A stretch of DNA of 64,000 bases from an uncultured Eubacteriales bacterium (GCA_902764875.1 CACWXP010000005.1:1-64000); one strand, 5' to 3'; counted from the first letter of the stretch, positions 9,166-17,926 are shown. Made by a program: numbers and translations. The notes: generated from the letters alone by a model not told the origin.

Positions 9166-9408
9166 TCATTTCTTCATCTCCTGTTCAATGGTCTTCTCCG
9201 CCATCTGGATCAGCCGGCTGGGGCGAACGGAGAGTGCTTCCGCGATGCGCCAGAGGGTGTCGGCCCGGGGGATCTTCTCTCCGCTTTCCAGGGCAGCCAG
9301 GTGGCTGCGGGCGATGCCGGCAAGGCCGGAGAGCTGTTCCTGGGTCAGGCCTTTCTGCACGCGCAGGGTGCTGATCACGATACCAACGGTTTTTCTGTTA
9401 TAGGGCAT
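9166..9408 (-). CDS. XRE-family helix-turn-helix regulator
   Basis: 80 residues, almost entirely one Cro/CI-type HTH: QKGLTQEQLSGLAGIARSHL, then LESGEKIPRADTLWRIAEAL. The start is the ATG at 9408, which has AAGGAGG; the frame is open further upstream but without support. It is likely a DNA-binding regulator; its targets are unknown, the DUF4230 genes 140 bases downstream being the nearest candidates. A long hairpin sits in its leader. Confidence 0.88.
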   Translation of the reverse strand: MPYNRKTVGIVISTLRVQKGLTQEQLSGLAGIARSHLAALESGEKIPRADTLWRIAEALSVRPSRLIQMAEKTIEQEMKK

Positions 9409-9468
9409 TTTGAGTACCTCCTTCTCGTTGCTCCTATAACAGCCCTTGTTTTTTTCGCGAGGTCCTGA

Positions 9469-9495
9469 AAGGGCACTGCGCCTTGCAGTGCCCTT
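9469..9495. other. Perfect 11-bp hairpin in the leader of the XRE gene
   Basis: Arms AAGGGCACTGC and GCAGTGCCCTT with a five-base loop. No T-run follows on either strand, so it is not a standard terminator. It lies about 60 bases before the XRE start and may be an operator or an mRNA leader structure. Confidence 0.45.
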
Positions 9496-9646
9496 GTTGG
9501 AGGTCATTTCCCGTTGCCTGATGAGAGCGTCCCCTTTCTGTTTTGGGTCTGCCCTGAAAGGATAACAGGATCTTCAGCGGATTTTGTCCTCTTTAGCTGA
9601 CAAGATGGTTCCGGTCCTTTTCTTGTTGCCGATCATCATTCCCGTC

Positions 9647-9730
9647 TCATTTGTTTTTGTCGTTCATTCTGCTCACGCCCAGCCAGACCAATAATGGAAT
9701 CCCCAATACCACTAACAAAAAGAAACCCAT
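9647..9730 (-). CDS. 27-residue single-pass membrane peptide
   Basis: An ATG at 9730, six bases after GGAAGGAG, opens 27 codons: MGFFLLVVLGIPLLVWLGVS followed by a polar, Lys-rich tail. It starts 20 bases after the metallo-beta-lactamase gene and would be co-transcribed with it. It resembles the 22-residue peptide at 7667-7735 in plan but not in sequence. Function unknown. Confidence 0.4.
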   Translation of the reverse strand: MGFFLLVVLGIPLLVWLGVSRMNDKNK

Positions 9731-9750
9731 CGTAAGCTCCTTCCTGAATC

Positions 9751-10437
9751 TCACCCTTCTCCTTCCAGCAGATCCTGGATAATGATCTCCGGAGAAAGCG
9801 GTGTCCAGTGGCCGGGGAGGCAGATCTCCGGATTGATTTCCCGGACGGTTTGTGCCAGTTTGTCGGCCAACGTCTGATCCACCGTCCATTCAGGGAATGC
9901 TCCGCCGGTGCAATCGCCCAGGATCAGCAGCTTTTCCCCGGGGATCTCAATCAGCGTTGAATCGTCTGTGTGCGGTGCTTCCGCCTGAAAAACCCGGATG
10001 GGGCAGTCGCCCGCGTCCAGCAGCATTTCGCCTCTGAAAACCAGATCGGCCGGCGTAACCACCACCGGTTTCCCGTCTTCGTATTCATTACGGATGCGTT
10101 CATCCATTTCAAGGAAGAATGCGGTTCCTTCTGTTTCAAGACGTTTGCGGAATGCATCCAGATACTGATTGGTCCGATCATTTGCAAGGCACAGCCCATG
10201 GACCGCATGCATACCGAAGGTATGGTCCCAGTGCCAATGGGTGATCACGGTCAGTTTCGGCATCGGCAGGCCTTCTTCTTCCAGCGCACGATAGAATTCC
10301 CTCGTGTGCTCCTTCGAATGCCCCGCGTCCACCGCCAGGCTCCAGTTGTCTCCGCGGATATAGCTGAGGTTCGGGCGGTCCCGTTTCTCTTCATAGGGAT
10401 AAACCCATACCCGTTCTGTCAGTCTGTTCAGCTTCAT
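9751..10437 (-). CDS. Metallo-beta-lactamase fold hydrolase
   Basis: 228 residues. The zinc-binding motif HWHWDH lies at about 83-88, and further ligands are visible in APHTDD, LLILGDC and LPGHW, in the usual order. The family covers glyoxalase II, lactonases and other thioester or phosphodiester hydrolases; nothing here fixes the substrate. The start is the ATG at 10437 after GGGAGAG. It is followed by the 27-residue membrane peptide. Confidence 0.9.
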   Translation of the reverse strand: MKLNRLTERVWVYPYEEKRDRPNLSYIRGDNWSLAVDAGHSKEHTREFYRALEEEGLPMPKLTVITHWHWDHTFGMHAVHGLCLANDRTNQYLDAFRKRLETEGTAFFLEMDERIRNEYEDGKPVVVTPADLVFRGEMLLDAGDCPIRVFQAEAPHTDDSTLIEIPGEKLLILGDCTGGAFPEWTVDQTLADKLAQTVREINPEICLPGHWTPLSPEIIIQDLLEGEG

Positions 10438-10472
10438 GTGATTTTCTCTCCCTGTTCCTCTGTACCGTGAAC

Positions 10473-10661
10473 TCAATAACAATCCGGAGCTTCGATGCCG
10501 TCATACCAGACATAATCGCAGTAGTGCACGTCGTCCATATTCACATAAGGCGAAAACCGCCGGAACAGACGCTGGTACTTCCCTTTTCCCTGATCCGTCA
10601 GCGGCCTTGATTTCGCGTAATGATCCAGAGCGCTTGCCTGCGGCAGCGCACAGGCATCCAT
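10473..10661 (-). CDS. Small hypothetical protein, possibly a fragment
   Basis: An open frame of 62 codons from an ATG at 10661 (GTG at 10688 is also possible), with basic N-terminal half and a Tyr/Asp-rich end containing NMDDVHYCDYVWYDG. It reads as coding sequence, yet no clear ribosome site precedes either start, so it may be the 3' end of a decayed gene. I do not recognise the family. It ends 35 bases before the metallo-hydrolase. Confidence 0.35.
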   Translation of the reverse strand: MDACALPQASALDHYAKSRPLTDQGKGKYQRLFRRFSPYVNMDDVHYCDYVWYDGIEAPDCY

Positions 10662-10757
10662 GGCGCGCTTCACTGTTCCCGGTCTCACGCCTCCGGATTT
10701 CCCCGATCCAGCAGGAAGGTTGCCGTCTCCTCGCCCGTTCGTCTGTTTCAGGTCTGC

Positions 10758-13367
10758 TTAATCCCGCGACAGTCCCATTCGCAGAATCAGAAGCAGGATG
10801 CGTTTCGCCGCGGCCTGCAATTCGCCGAGCGTAAGAGGATACGGAACTTCTCCCGGTTTCTTCCCAAGCGCGTTCAGAATATCATTGACGTCATCATCGC
10901 TTCCCGGCATTGTCAGATCGTTTCCAGCCTTGATACATCCGGAGGCAAACGAATTCCCGTATTTATATTTCGGGGTTTCCGCTCCGCCGAACGTTTCTCC
11001 GGTTGTGCCCCAGTCGGTCATCACAATTCCGTCAAATCCGCATTCATCCCTCGCAAAGGCCGTGACCAGGTCATAACTGTTTGCGGTATGCTCGCCGTTA
11101 ATCAGATTATAGGAAGTCATGATGGAGAAAGGATGTGCCTCGCGGATACAGATTTCGAATCCTTTCAGGTATATTTCGCGTATGGCCCGTTCATCAATAT
11201 GGGCGTTGACGTGATTCCGGTTGTCTTCCTGGTTATTGAAAGCGAAATGCTTGATGGTGGTCCCTGCGCTCTTATGCTTCTGCACGCCGCGGGTATCCGC
11301 CGCCGCACACCGTCCGGCGATCAGGGGATCTTCGGAATAGTATTCAAAGTTCCGCCCGCACAGCGGATTCCGGTGAATGTTCATGCCCGGCGCCAGCCAG
11401 AGGTCCGAGCCGAATTCCTCCATTTCACCGCCGACAATATCCCCGGCCGCTTCCACGGCTTCATCATCCCAGGTTTGTGCAAGAAGGGTTGCGATCGGAA
11501 TGGCTGTCGTATACTGATAATAATCTTCCGCGTCCTCCGGAATCTCCGGTTTCGGGTCTCCTCCGGTGACCAAATCAAACGCCGGGAACGGCGAATCAAT
11601 CATATAGATCCTGCCCTCTTTGTCCGCTTTGAAATGCGGTGTCAGCCGCAGGCCGGCCGGTCCGTCGGGCAGAATCAGGTTGCGTACGCCCCTGTCTTCC
11701 AGCAGAAGGGAAGTCGTATCGCCCGCGGCTCCCGGGCAGGCCGTGGAGGAAGCGCCAATCTGCGGGCCGGAATTCTCCAGGATGCTTCCCCGCGCCGTGC
11801 CGACGCACAGTGTTGCCATTTCAAAGGGTGTCAGCTGGCTGAGCAGCTCGTCCAGCGTTGCCTTCCCGCTTTGCACGTCCGCCATGGTAATCTTCTGTGT
11901 TTTGGCCGTTTTGGGGATTTCCTGCGCCGCCCCGGCGTAGGAAGCCCGGCGCGTCTCAATCTTCCCGGCATCCAGACGGACCACGGGAGCCGCCTTTTTC
12001 TCGCTTTCTTCCTCCGGATAGGCGTAGGGTTTCACACCCGCGGCGGACATCAGCTTCATTTCACAGTCCGCCGGCAGCAGATTCCTGACTTGGAAGGTGA
12101 CTTTCTCTTCGTCCAGCTGCAGGGCAAGAACGACTTTTGTATTGCGGGAATGGACCCCTGCACGCACATAATAGGTGCCGGGTTCCAGAACCCACGCCGC
12201 CCGGGCCGGATCATAGGAAGCCATGGAAGCCGTTTCAAACCGGATCGTCAGGGTTTCCGATCCTCCTGGCGCCAGTTCCTTTGTTTTCGCGTATGCGGCC
12301 AGCTCCTGGTAGGGTTTTTCCAGTTTCCCTGCCGGCGCCGAGCAGTAAACCTGAACCACCTGCCGGCCCGGCAGGGTTCCGGTGTTCGTCACGCGGACAT
12401 GAACGGCGACTTCCCTTTCATCCGCTTCGCATCCGGTGCATTCAAGGCTGAAAGTCGTGTAGGTCAGACCATACCCGAAAGGATACTGCGGGGTGATATT
12501 GAATGTGTCGAAATACCGGTATCCGACATAGATTCCTTCCGCATAGTACTCATCGTCCGTGTCGCCATTGCAATGGCTGAAAGTGGCGGATGACGGATAA
12601 TCCGAATAATTCACGGCCCATGTAGTGGTCAGATGTCCGCTGGGCGCCTGCTTGCCCGTGAGAACGTCCGCAAGGGCATAGCCGCTGTAATTGCCGGCCT
12701 GGCTCATGTTCAGGATCGCGTCGACGCCTTCAACCGCTTTGAGCGCCTTCATGTCGATCACACTGCCCACATTGAGAACGACAATCGTCGTCCTGTACGC
12801 GGCTGCGACCTTTTTCAGGCTGTCAATTTCCACCGGAAACAGATCATATTCACCCGGAAGCGTATTCCTGTCCTTCCCTTCGCCGGAATTGCGGGAAATC
12901 ACAAAGACGGCCGTTTCCGTTTCATCCGGAAATAAATCCTGTTCCTCCACAGGAATGATGGGGGGAGCGATAAACGGGTTCTCAAACAGGTCCGCAAACG
13001 CTCCGAGCCCCTTCTCACTGAAAGCCTGCCTGATTTTCTCAAAATAAGCCGCTTCAGCCTCATGGAAGCTTTGACAGTCGCGGTCGATCCAGTCTTTTGT
13101 AAGAATGCTGAAGCCGGCGTCTTCCAGTCCCTGCTCAATGTTCACGGTTTTCCGGCTGTTCACGTCCCCGGAGCCTGTGCCGCCTTTGATCGTGCGGCGG
13201 GCGCCGTTGCCGTACAATGCGATTTTTCCGGGTTTTCCGGTCAGCGGCAGTGCCCCGTTGTTCTCCAGCAGCACCATTCCCTGTGGTGCAAGTTCCCTTG
13301 ACCGCTGCCCGTTTCTGAGTTCCCGTTCACTGACTTCCGGGGTTTTTGATGCATAGATCTTTGCCAT
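10758..13367 (-). CDS. Glycoside hydrolase family 3 enzyme, domain-swapped order (beta-glucosidase-like)
   Basis: 869 residues. GH3 enzymes remove terminal beta-linked sugars. The order is reversed from the common one: the alpha/beta C-domain comes first (LLENNGALPL, GTGSGDVN, about 30-320), then a fibronectin-III-like domain (about 320-430), then the TIM barrel at the C-terminus with DGPAGLRL, APGMNIHRNPLCGRNFEYYS, KHFAFNNQEDNR and VMTDWG, whose Asp is the likely nucleophile. The same order is known in beta-glucosidases of Ruminococcus albus and Butyrivibrio. No signal peptide, so it probably acts inside the cell on imported oligosaccharides. The start is the ATG at 13367 after GGGGAGAG. Confidence 0.93.
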   Translation of the reverse strand: MAKIYASKTPEVSERELRNGQRSRELAPQGMVLLENNGALPLTGKPGKIALYGNGARRTIKGGTGSGDVNSRKTVNIEQGLEDAGFSILTKDWIDRDCQSFHEAEAAYFEKIRQAFSEKGLGAFADLFENPFIAPPIIPVEEQDLFPDETETAVFVISRNSGEGKDRNTLPGEYDLFPVEIDSLKKVAAAYRTTIVVLNVGSVIDMKALKAVEGVDAILNMSQAGNYSGYALADVLTGKQAPSGHLTTTWAVNYSDYPSSATFSHCNGDTDDEYYAEGIYVGYRYFDTFNITPQYPFGYGLTYTTFSLECTGCEADEREVAVHVRVTNTGTLPGRQVVQVYCSAPAGKLEKPYQELAAYAKTKELAPGGSETLTIRFETASMASYDPARAAWVLEPGTYYVRAGVHSRNTKVVLALQLDEEKVTFQVRNLLPADCEMKLMSAAGVKPYAYPEEESEKKAAPVVRLDAGKIETRRASYAGAAQEIPKTAKTQKITMADVQSGKATLDELLSQLTPFEMATLCVGTARGSILENSGPQIGASSTACPGAAGDTTSLLLEDRGVRNLILPDGPAGLRLTPHFKADKEGRIYMIDSPFPAFDLVTGGDPKPEIPEDAEDYYQYTTAIPIATLLAQTWDDEAVEAAGDIVGGEMEEFGSDLWLAPGMNIHRNPLCGRNFEYYSEDPLIAGRCAAADTRGVQKHKSAGTTIKHFAFNNQEDNRNHVNAHIDERAIREIYLKGFEICIREAHPFSIMTSYNLINGEHTANSYDLVTAFARDECGFDGIVMTDWGTTGETFGGAETPKYKYGNSFASGCIKAGNDLTMPGSDDDVNDILNALGKKPGEVPYPLTLGELQAAAKRILLLILRMGLSRD

Positions 13368-13431
13368 GTCTCTCTCCCCTTTTTGATTATTCAGGTTGTT
13401 CTCCGTCGGATGACTCTGCAAATACAGGCTC

Positions 13432-13460
13432 AGTATACTGTCTTGTTCAGGTCGTGTCAA
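13432..13460 (-). promoter_or_regulatory. Promoter of the GH3 gene
   Basis: Minus strand TTGACA, exactly 17 bases, TATACT; the -10 ends 64 bases before the GH3 start. A perfect palindrome abuts the upstream side of the -35. Confidence 0.75.
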
Positions 13461-13461
13461 T

Positions 13462-13477
13462 AAAACGACATCGTTTT
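13462..13477. promoter_or_regulatory. Palindromic operator candidate at the GH3 promoter
   Basis: AAAACGA, two bases, TCGTTTT: a perfect inverted repeat one base upstream of the -35 box. Size and symmetry fit a sugar-responsive regulator such as LacI or AraC type; no regulator gene is adjacent. The rest of the 348-base gap (13368-13715) shows no other clear gene on either strand. Confidence 0.45.
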
Positions 13478-13715
13478 GCGCTCATTTTGTGACAGCTTCA
13501 AGCCTATTATTTAATGGGTTGATTCGGCTGTGAAAATTTCCTCTCCGAACGTCAAAATAAACCGTCATATCTTTCGCTTCCCGTTCTGTTTTCCGCTCTT
13601 CCCCGGTATTATGATGTGTGTACGGTCAGGGAAATGAACCTGGCCGGCAAGTACCGGAAGCGTCTGATGTAATCCGCCGTCACGGAATACACGGAAGGCG
13701 AAGGAGGAAGAAGAA

Positions 13716-13871
13716 ATGCTGCTGCTGATTGTTGCTTTGATCTTCGGCGTTTTGCTGCTCAGCAGAAGCCCGCGGCTTGAAAGAAGCTCGGGCGGCTATG
13801 TGGAACCGGCGAAGCATACGGTCCGCGCCTATGTGGACGGGAAACCTGTGAAGTCCTATTTGAAAGAGTAA
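13716..13871 (+). CDS. 51-residue membrane-anchored small protein
   Basis: An ATG at 13716, eight bases after AAGGAGG, opens 51 codons: an N-terminal hydrophobic helix (MLLLIVALIFGVLLLS), a Pro/Arg/Ser linker, and a short C-terminal segment VRAYVDGKPVKSYL that looks like a small folded strand pair outside the membrane. It lies between convergent neighbours and has its own ribosome site. Function unknown. Confidence 0.55.
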   Translation: MLLLIVALIFGVLLLSRSPRLERSSGGYVEPAKHTVRAYVDGKPVKSYLKE

Positions 13872-13915
13872 GAAGCAATGAACGCACCACGAGAGGCAGC
13901 TTTGGGAAAAACCCG

Positions 13916-14986
13916 TCAAAGCGTATAGCCGATCAGCAGGCGCAGCGTGTTTTCCGCGCCTTCCCTGTGGCTGCGCTCATACCCGTGGGACGCATACACG
14001 CCGGCGCCGATCAGTCCGTGGCGCAAATCGCTCCCGGCCCTCAGGGTGGCTTCCACGTCGCTGCCGTAATCCGGATAAATATCCACGGCATAGTCCGCGC
14101 CGCTCTTCTTTGCCGCCTCGATCAGCCCTTTCACAACCGGATAGCTGTAGGGTCCGTGGCTGTCCTTCGCGCAGATGGACACCTGTTTTTCGCTGCAGGT
14201 CAGCCCCTGGCCCACGCAGCCCATATCCACGGAAATGGCCTCGGTGCATCCTGCGGGCACATTCCCGGACCCGCCGTGGCCAACCTCTTCATACACCGTG
14301 ATATGCGCGTAAAGCGCGCGTTCCGGCTGAATTTTCCGGTCGTGAAGATATTTGGCAAAGCCCAGCAGAATCCCGACGCTCAGCTTGTCGTCCAGGAAAC
14401 GGGATTTGATGTATCCCGATTTCGTCATCCGCACATTGGGCTCGAAGCAGACAATATCCCCCACCGTGATCCCCAGCTTTTCGGTATCCTCTTTGGTTTT
14501 CACGTCCTCGTCGAGCACCACCTCGCAGGTTTCCCAGGTGCGCTTGGTGTCGTTGTACTCGCCGTTCACATGAATGGAGGCGTTGCAAAGCTGGAACGTC
14601 CCTTCGTAAATGCCGCTGAACTTTGTAACAACGCGCACGTTCTCCGTCTCCGCGTTGTTCGGGTTCATCCCGCCGAGATTGGTCAGGCGCAGGCGCCCGT
14701 TGCTCTTCACCTCCGCCACCATACCGCCGAGCGTGTCCGTGTGCGCTTCCAGCAGCAGCCCGTTTTCCCGATCTTTTCCGCCCAGGGATACCAGAACGCC
14801 GCCCTTGTTCGTCAGCTTTGCTTCAAACCCGAGCTGCGCAAACATTTCCTTCACCCACGCGGCCGCTTCCTCCGTATACCCCGTCGGTGAATCGATGTTC
14901 AGGAGCGTTTCCGTCTTCTCCATGATGAAATCCGTATATTCCTTCAGCTCTTCCGGAGCTGCCTGCTTCCTTGTCTTCCCGCTCAT
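13916..14986 (-). CDS. M42-family metallo-aminopeptidase
   Basis: 356 residues, usual for M42 (glutamyl aminopeptidase / TET peptidase, sometimes mis-named endoglucanase). These are large cytoplasmic complexes that trim peptides using two metal ions. Ligand motifs in order: HTD (82-84), FLDDK, YEEVGHGG, SVDMGC, and the late GSDVEA region. The ATG at 14986 follows AAGGAGG; the longer open frame upstream covers the promoter and is not coding. Confidence 0.92.
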   Translation of the reverse strand: MSGKTRKQAAPEELKEYTDFIMEKTETLLNIDSPTGYTEEAAAWVKEMFAQLGFEAKLTNKGGVLVSLGGKDRENGLLLEAHTDTLGGMVAEVKSNGRLRLTNLGGMNPNNAETENVRVVTKFSGIYEGTFQLCNASIHVNGEYNDTKRTWETCEVVLDEDVKTKEDTEKLGITVGDIVCFEPNVRMTKSGYIKSRFLDDKLSVGILLGFAKYLHDRKIQPERALYAHITVYEEVGHGGSGNVPAGCTEAISVDMGCVGQGLTCSEKQVSICAKDSHGPYSYPVVKGLIEAAKKSGADYAVDIYPDYGSDVEATLRAGSDLRHGLIGAGVYASHGYERSHREGAENTLRLLIGYTL

Positions 14987-15026
14987 GGTCTTCTCCTCCT
15001 TGCCTCTTTCTGGCTCTTCGCCGAGG

Positions 15027-15055
15027 ATTATAACGCACTTACGGGTCGCATGCAA
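15027..15055 (-). promoter_or_regulatory. Promoter of the M42 peptidase gene
   Basis: Minus strand TTGCAT, 17 bases, TATAAT, ending 40 bases before the start codon. It runs back-to-back with the HIT gene promoter 46 bases away. Confidence 0.75.
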
Positions 15056-15101
15056 CGTCCCCATCGGGGTCGGTCCGCCCCGCCGGTCCGTTACGAACCG
15101 C

Positions 15102-15130
15102 TTGCAAAAACCCGGAAAAGATGGGATAAT
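15102..15130 (+). promoter_or_regulatory. Promoter of the HIT-family gene
   Basis: TTGCAA, 17 bases, GATAAT, ending 41 bases before the HIT start codon. Confidence 0.7.
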
Positions 15131-15171
15131 GAAAAAAACCGGAATACAGGCTTGAGAAGGAGGAACCGCAT

Positions 15172-15597
15172 ATGACGGAAGAAATGAAGAACTGTTCTTA
15201 CTGCTCGGAGGGCGCATTACTGGATGCCTTCGGCATCAAAATCGGCGAACTGCCCATGTCAAAGGTTATCCTGTTTAAGGAACAAAGCCACCGCGGCCGG
15301 GTCATCGTTGCCTGTAAAAAGCACGTGGATGACATCACGATGCTCACCGCGGAGGAACGGGTGCAGTATATGGAGGACGTCAGCCATGTGGCGGAAATCC
15401 TGCATGAACTGTTCCATCCGGACAAGATCAACTTCGGCGCTTACGGCGATACCATGCACCACCTGCATTTCCATCTGGTGCCGAAGTATAAGGATGGCTT
15501 TGAATGGGGCGGCGTTTTCGCCATGAATCCCCATGAGGTCACGCTGACCAAAGAAGAGTATGACGAACTGATCGGCATGATCCGCGCCAGGCTCTGA
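15172..15597 (+). CDS. HIT-family nucleotide hydrolase/transferase
   Basis: 141 residues. HIT proteins cleave or transfer nucleotides from dinucleoside polyphosphates, AMP-lysine or similar substrates. The histidine triad appears as HHLHFHLVP at 96-104. A CSYC pair at 8-11 suggests a small metal site, as in HinT/Hit relatives with N-terminal Cys pairs. The ATG follows AAGGAGG. It stands alone, divergent from the M42 gene. Confidence 0.92.
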   Translation: MTEEMKNCSYCSEGALLDAFGIKIGELPMSKVILFKEQSHRGRVIVACKKHVDDITMLTAEERVQYMEDVSHVAEILHELFHPDKINFGAYGDTMHHLHFHLVPKYKDGFEWGGVFAMNPHEVTLTKEEYDELIGMIRARL

Positions 15598-15661
15598 CCC
15601 AGCCTCGCCTGTGATATAAGCAGTGGGATTCATCTTTATAGGAAACGCCGACTGCTGAAAT

Positions 15662-16981
15662 CTAGCGGACGGGCATAACGGTCATGATCCACCCGACGGA
15701 AAGAACGCAGCTGATGACGGAATGAAGCCAGCCGCCCCGCAGCAGATCCTTCTGGCTGTATCCGCCGTACTCCATCATGCAGGGAACGGCGGCGGTGGGC
15801 ATCGGGGTCATGTACGCCGTCAGGGCGCCGGCCTCAATCAGGATCAGCAGCCCGCGGGGGTCACCGCCGACCTGGTGGCAGGTCGCGATGGCAATGGGGA
15901 AAAAGATCAGCATCGCGCCGCGGTTGGACATGAACTGGGCCAGCAGGAAGGGAAAAAAGAAGAAAATCAGCCCGACGAGATAGTTGTTGTTCACTTTTGT
16001 CACAAAGCCGGCAATGAAACCGCCGATCAGATCGCCCGCACCGGTGCCGGAGAGGGCCCCGGCCATGGCGAGGGAGCCAATCGTCAGCAGGAGCATATTC
16101 AGCGGGATGGACTTTCCCGCCTCCGCCGGCTTAAGAACACCGAAAACAATCATGAGCACCGCACCGGTCAGGCAGATCTGCCAGACTTCAACCGTCTGCA
16201 GAATACTGCCCTGAAGCATCAGCACCGCCGCCGTGGCAAAGAAAATAACAATCCCGGCCGCCTCCGAAAAAGAAGACAGGGACGCCGTTCCGGCGCTGTC
16301 CGCGGTCTTCTCTGCCGAAGGCATGCGGGAAGGCTGTTCAGGGCAGAAACGGGGCATGACAAAAGCGCAGTACAAAACCGTGCAGATCAGCAGCGGGAGG
16401 CGTGCGATCATGGGATCGAAAAATCCCACAGCCGGAATGCTGCCGGTAAACTGCGCAAGATGGCTGTAGTAGGCGCTGATATAGCTGCTCAGTTCGGCCG
16501 CCTACGTGGCGCCGGCGCCGATGGGCAGGGTGCTGCAGGTGGAAATGGATACGACGCCGATCGCCATCACGAACCGGGAGGCGGAAAGTCCCATGGAGCG
16601 GACGGTGGCCAGGCAAAGGGGCGCCACGATCCCAATCACGATCACAGGGCTCTGCACCAGCTGGCTCAGCAGCATGGTAAGCATGCAGTAAAGCAGCAAA
16701 ACCAGCGAGGCCTTTCCCCGGGCAAGACGGGAGATGCGTCCGGCAAGGGCTGAGCAGAAGCGCGTTCTGCCGAACCCCGCGGCCACCACGCTCATGGCCC
16801 CGATCATAATGACGACACCGTTGGAAAAGCAGACCAGCGCCTCCGCCGCGGAAAGGCAGCCGGTAAGGGAAAGCGCCGCAACGGACGCCATGGCAACCGT
16901 GGCCAGGCTCCACACGCTGGCGATATAGCCCGCGCAGGTCAACACGAAAATCACCAGGCAGACGATAAGCTGTGTTGACAT
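15662..16981 (-). pseudogene. SLC13/ArsB-type anion permease gene interrupted by one in-frame TAG
   Basis: The frame from the ATG at 16981 (GAGGGG site) reads 159 codons of a membrane transporter, meets TAG at 16502-16504, and continues in the same frame for 280 more codons to 15662 with no further damage. The two halves together give a normal SLC13-like permease of about 440 residues with around 11 membrane segments, including TCSTLPIGAG before the stop and MSNRGAMLIFFPIA after it. Such carriers import dicarboxylates or sulfate. Options are a recent nonsense mutation, amber read-through, or a base-call error; I favour the first. Confidence 0.8.
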
Positions 16982-17016
16982 GGCTTTCCCCTCTTCAATC
17001 GTACGATTTTGGATGC

Positions 17017-17045
17017 AGTATACCATACTCCGTCGAAATCATCAA
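17017..17045 (-). promoter_or_regulatory. Promoter of the interrupted permease gene
   Basis: Minus strand TTGATG, 17 bases, TATACT, ending 35 bases before the ATG at 16981. An intact promoter fits a recent loss of function. Confidence 0.6.
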
Positions 17046-17183
17046 ATGATTCGGTGAATGCCGGTTGTCCATAAAACAGTTTTCAGCAAGATGATATCAA
17101 TGGGCTCCCGCACAGGATTGGTTTCAGAGTAATTGAAGAAGAGCTGGAGAAACGGATGACAAGTCCTGACCGAGGAGCGATGG

Positions 17184-17846
17184 TCATTCTCTATAGTGCT
17201 CCATCATGGCTTTAAACAACTCCGCTGTGGACGGAGGAGTAAAGGTAATGGCATTTGCCCCGGCCTGCACCGTTCGGGCAATGTTTTCCTCGGTGTTTCC
17301 GCCACTGGCTATGATTGGCACATCAGGGAAATGCTTTCGGATATGCGCGACGACTTCCGGTGTCCTGCCTGCACAGGCAATATTCAGAATAGAAGCACCC
17401 GCCTCCAGTCGGGCAGAGATATCCGTATCGATGTGTGTCACCGTAATAATGACAGGGATATCCACTGCCGCGGACACCGCGATCAGGTTCAGATTGGTGA
17501 TGGGTGCGTTCAGGATCACACCCATCGCGCCTTGACTCTCCACATCTTTGGCCAATCCCACTGTTCTGATTCCCTTGGTTGTTCCGCCTCCGACACCGCA
17601 GAATACAGGAATATAGGAAGCCTTAATAATGGCATCGCTGATCGCCTGCTGAGGTGTAAAAGGATAGACAGCAAAAACAGCATCCGCGTCACAGTTCCGG
17701 ATGATGGCGAGATCGGTGGTGAAGACAAGGGTTTTGATTCTGCGCCCGTTGATGATGATTCCGCTGGCGGAATAACAGGCTTCCGGCATTTTCAGAATGC
17801 CATGGCGCAGAGGGCTCTCAATATGGGGGATATCTGCTTTGTTCAT
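17184..17846 (-). CDS. TIM-barrel protein of unknown function (ThiG/TrpC-like phosphate site)
   Basis: 221 residues. The repeated beta-strand/helix pattern, VFCGVGGGTTKG, GASILNIACAGRTPEV and the paired C-terminal motifs PIIASGGNTEE and GANAITFTPPS give the phosphate-gripping end of a TIM barrel. It is close to a family often labelled simply hydrolase in clostridial genomes; no reaction is established. I used the ATG at 17846; a GTG at 17861 is possible. A terminator separates it from the radical SAM gene upstream. Confidence 0.75.
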   Translation of the reverse strand: MNKADIPHIESPLRHGILKMPEACYSASGIIINGRRIKTLVFTTDLAIIRNCDADAVFAVYPFTPQQAISDAIIKASYIPVFCGVGGGTTKGIRTVGLAKDVESQGAMGVILNAPITNLNLIAVSAAVDIPVIITVTHIDTDISARLEAGASILNIACAGRTPEVVAHIRKHFPDVPIIASGGNTEENIARTVQAGANAITFTPPSTAELFKAMMEHYRE

Positions 17847-17867
17847 TCGGATCGACTTCACCCTTTC

Positions 17868-17915
17868 AAAAACAGCCCCAGGACAGCTGCCATCCGGCAG
17901 TATGTTCTGGGGCTG
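17868..17915 (-). terminator. Intrinsic terminator after the radical SAM gene
   Basis: On the minus strand CAGCCCCAG pairs with CTGGGGCTG (nine pairs, with an inner GCC/GGC stem) and is followed by TTTTT. It ends the transcript of the radical SAM gene 11 bases after its stop. Confidence 0.8.
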
Positions 17916-17926
17916 CTACATTTCCA

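Noticed and set aside
10620-12593. Long plus-strand open frame opposite the GH3 gene
   Set aside because: No ribosome site or domain; the GH3 reading explains the sequence.
17078-17214. Coding-like stretch on the plus strand (GFRVIEEELEKRM, then a tail ending in SAPSWL)
   Set aside because: It reads like a protein tail but has no start codon with a ribosome site, a stop just upstream, and no family I recognise. At most a tiny gene relic.
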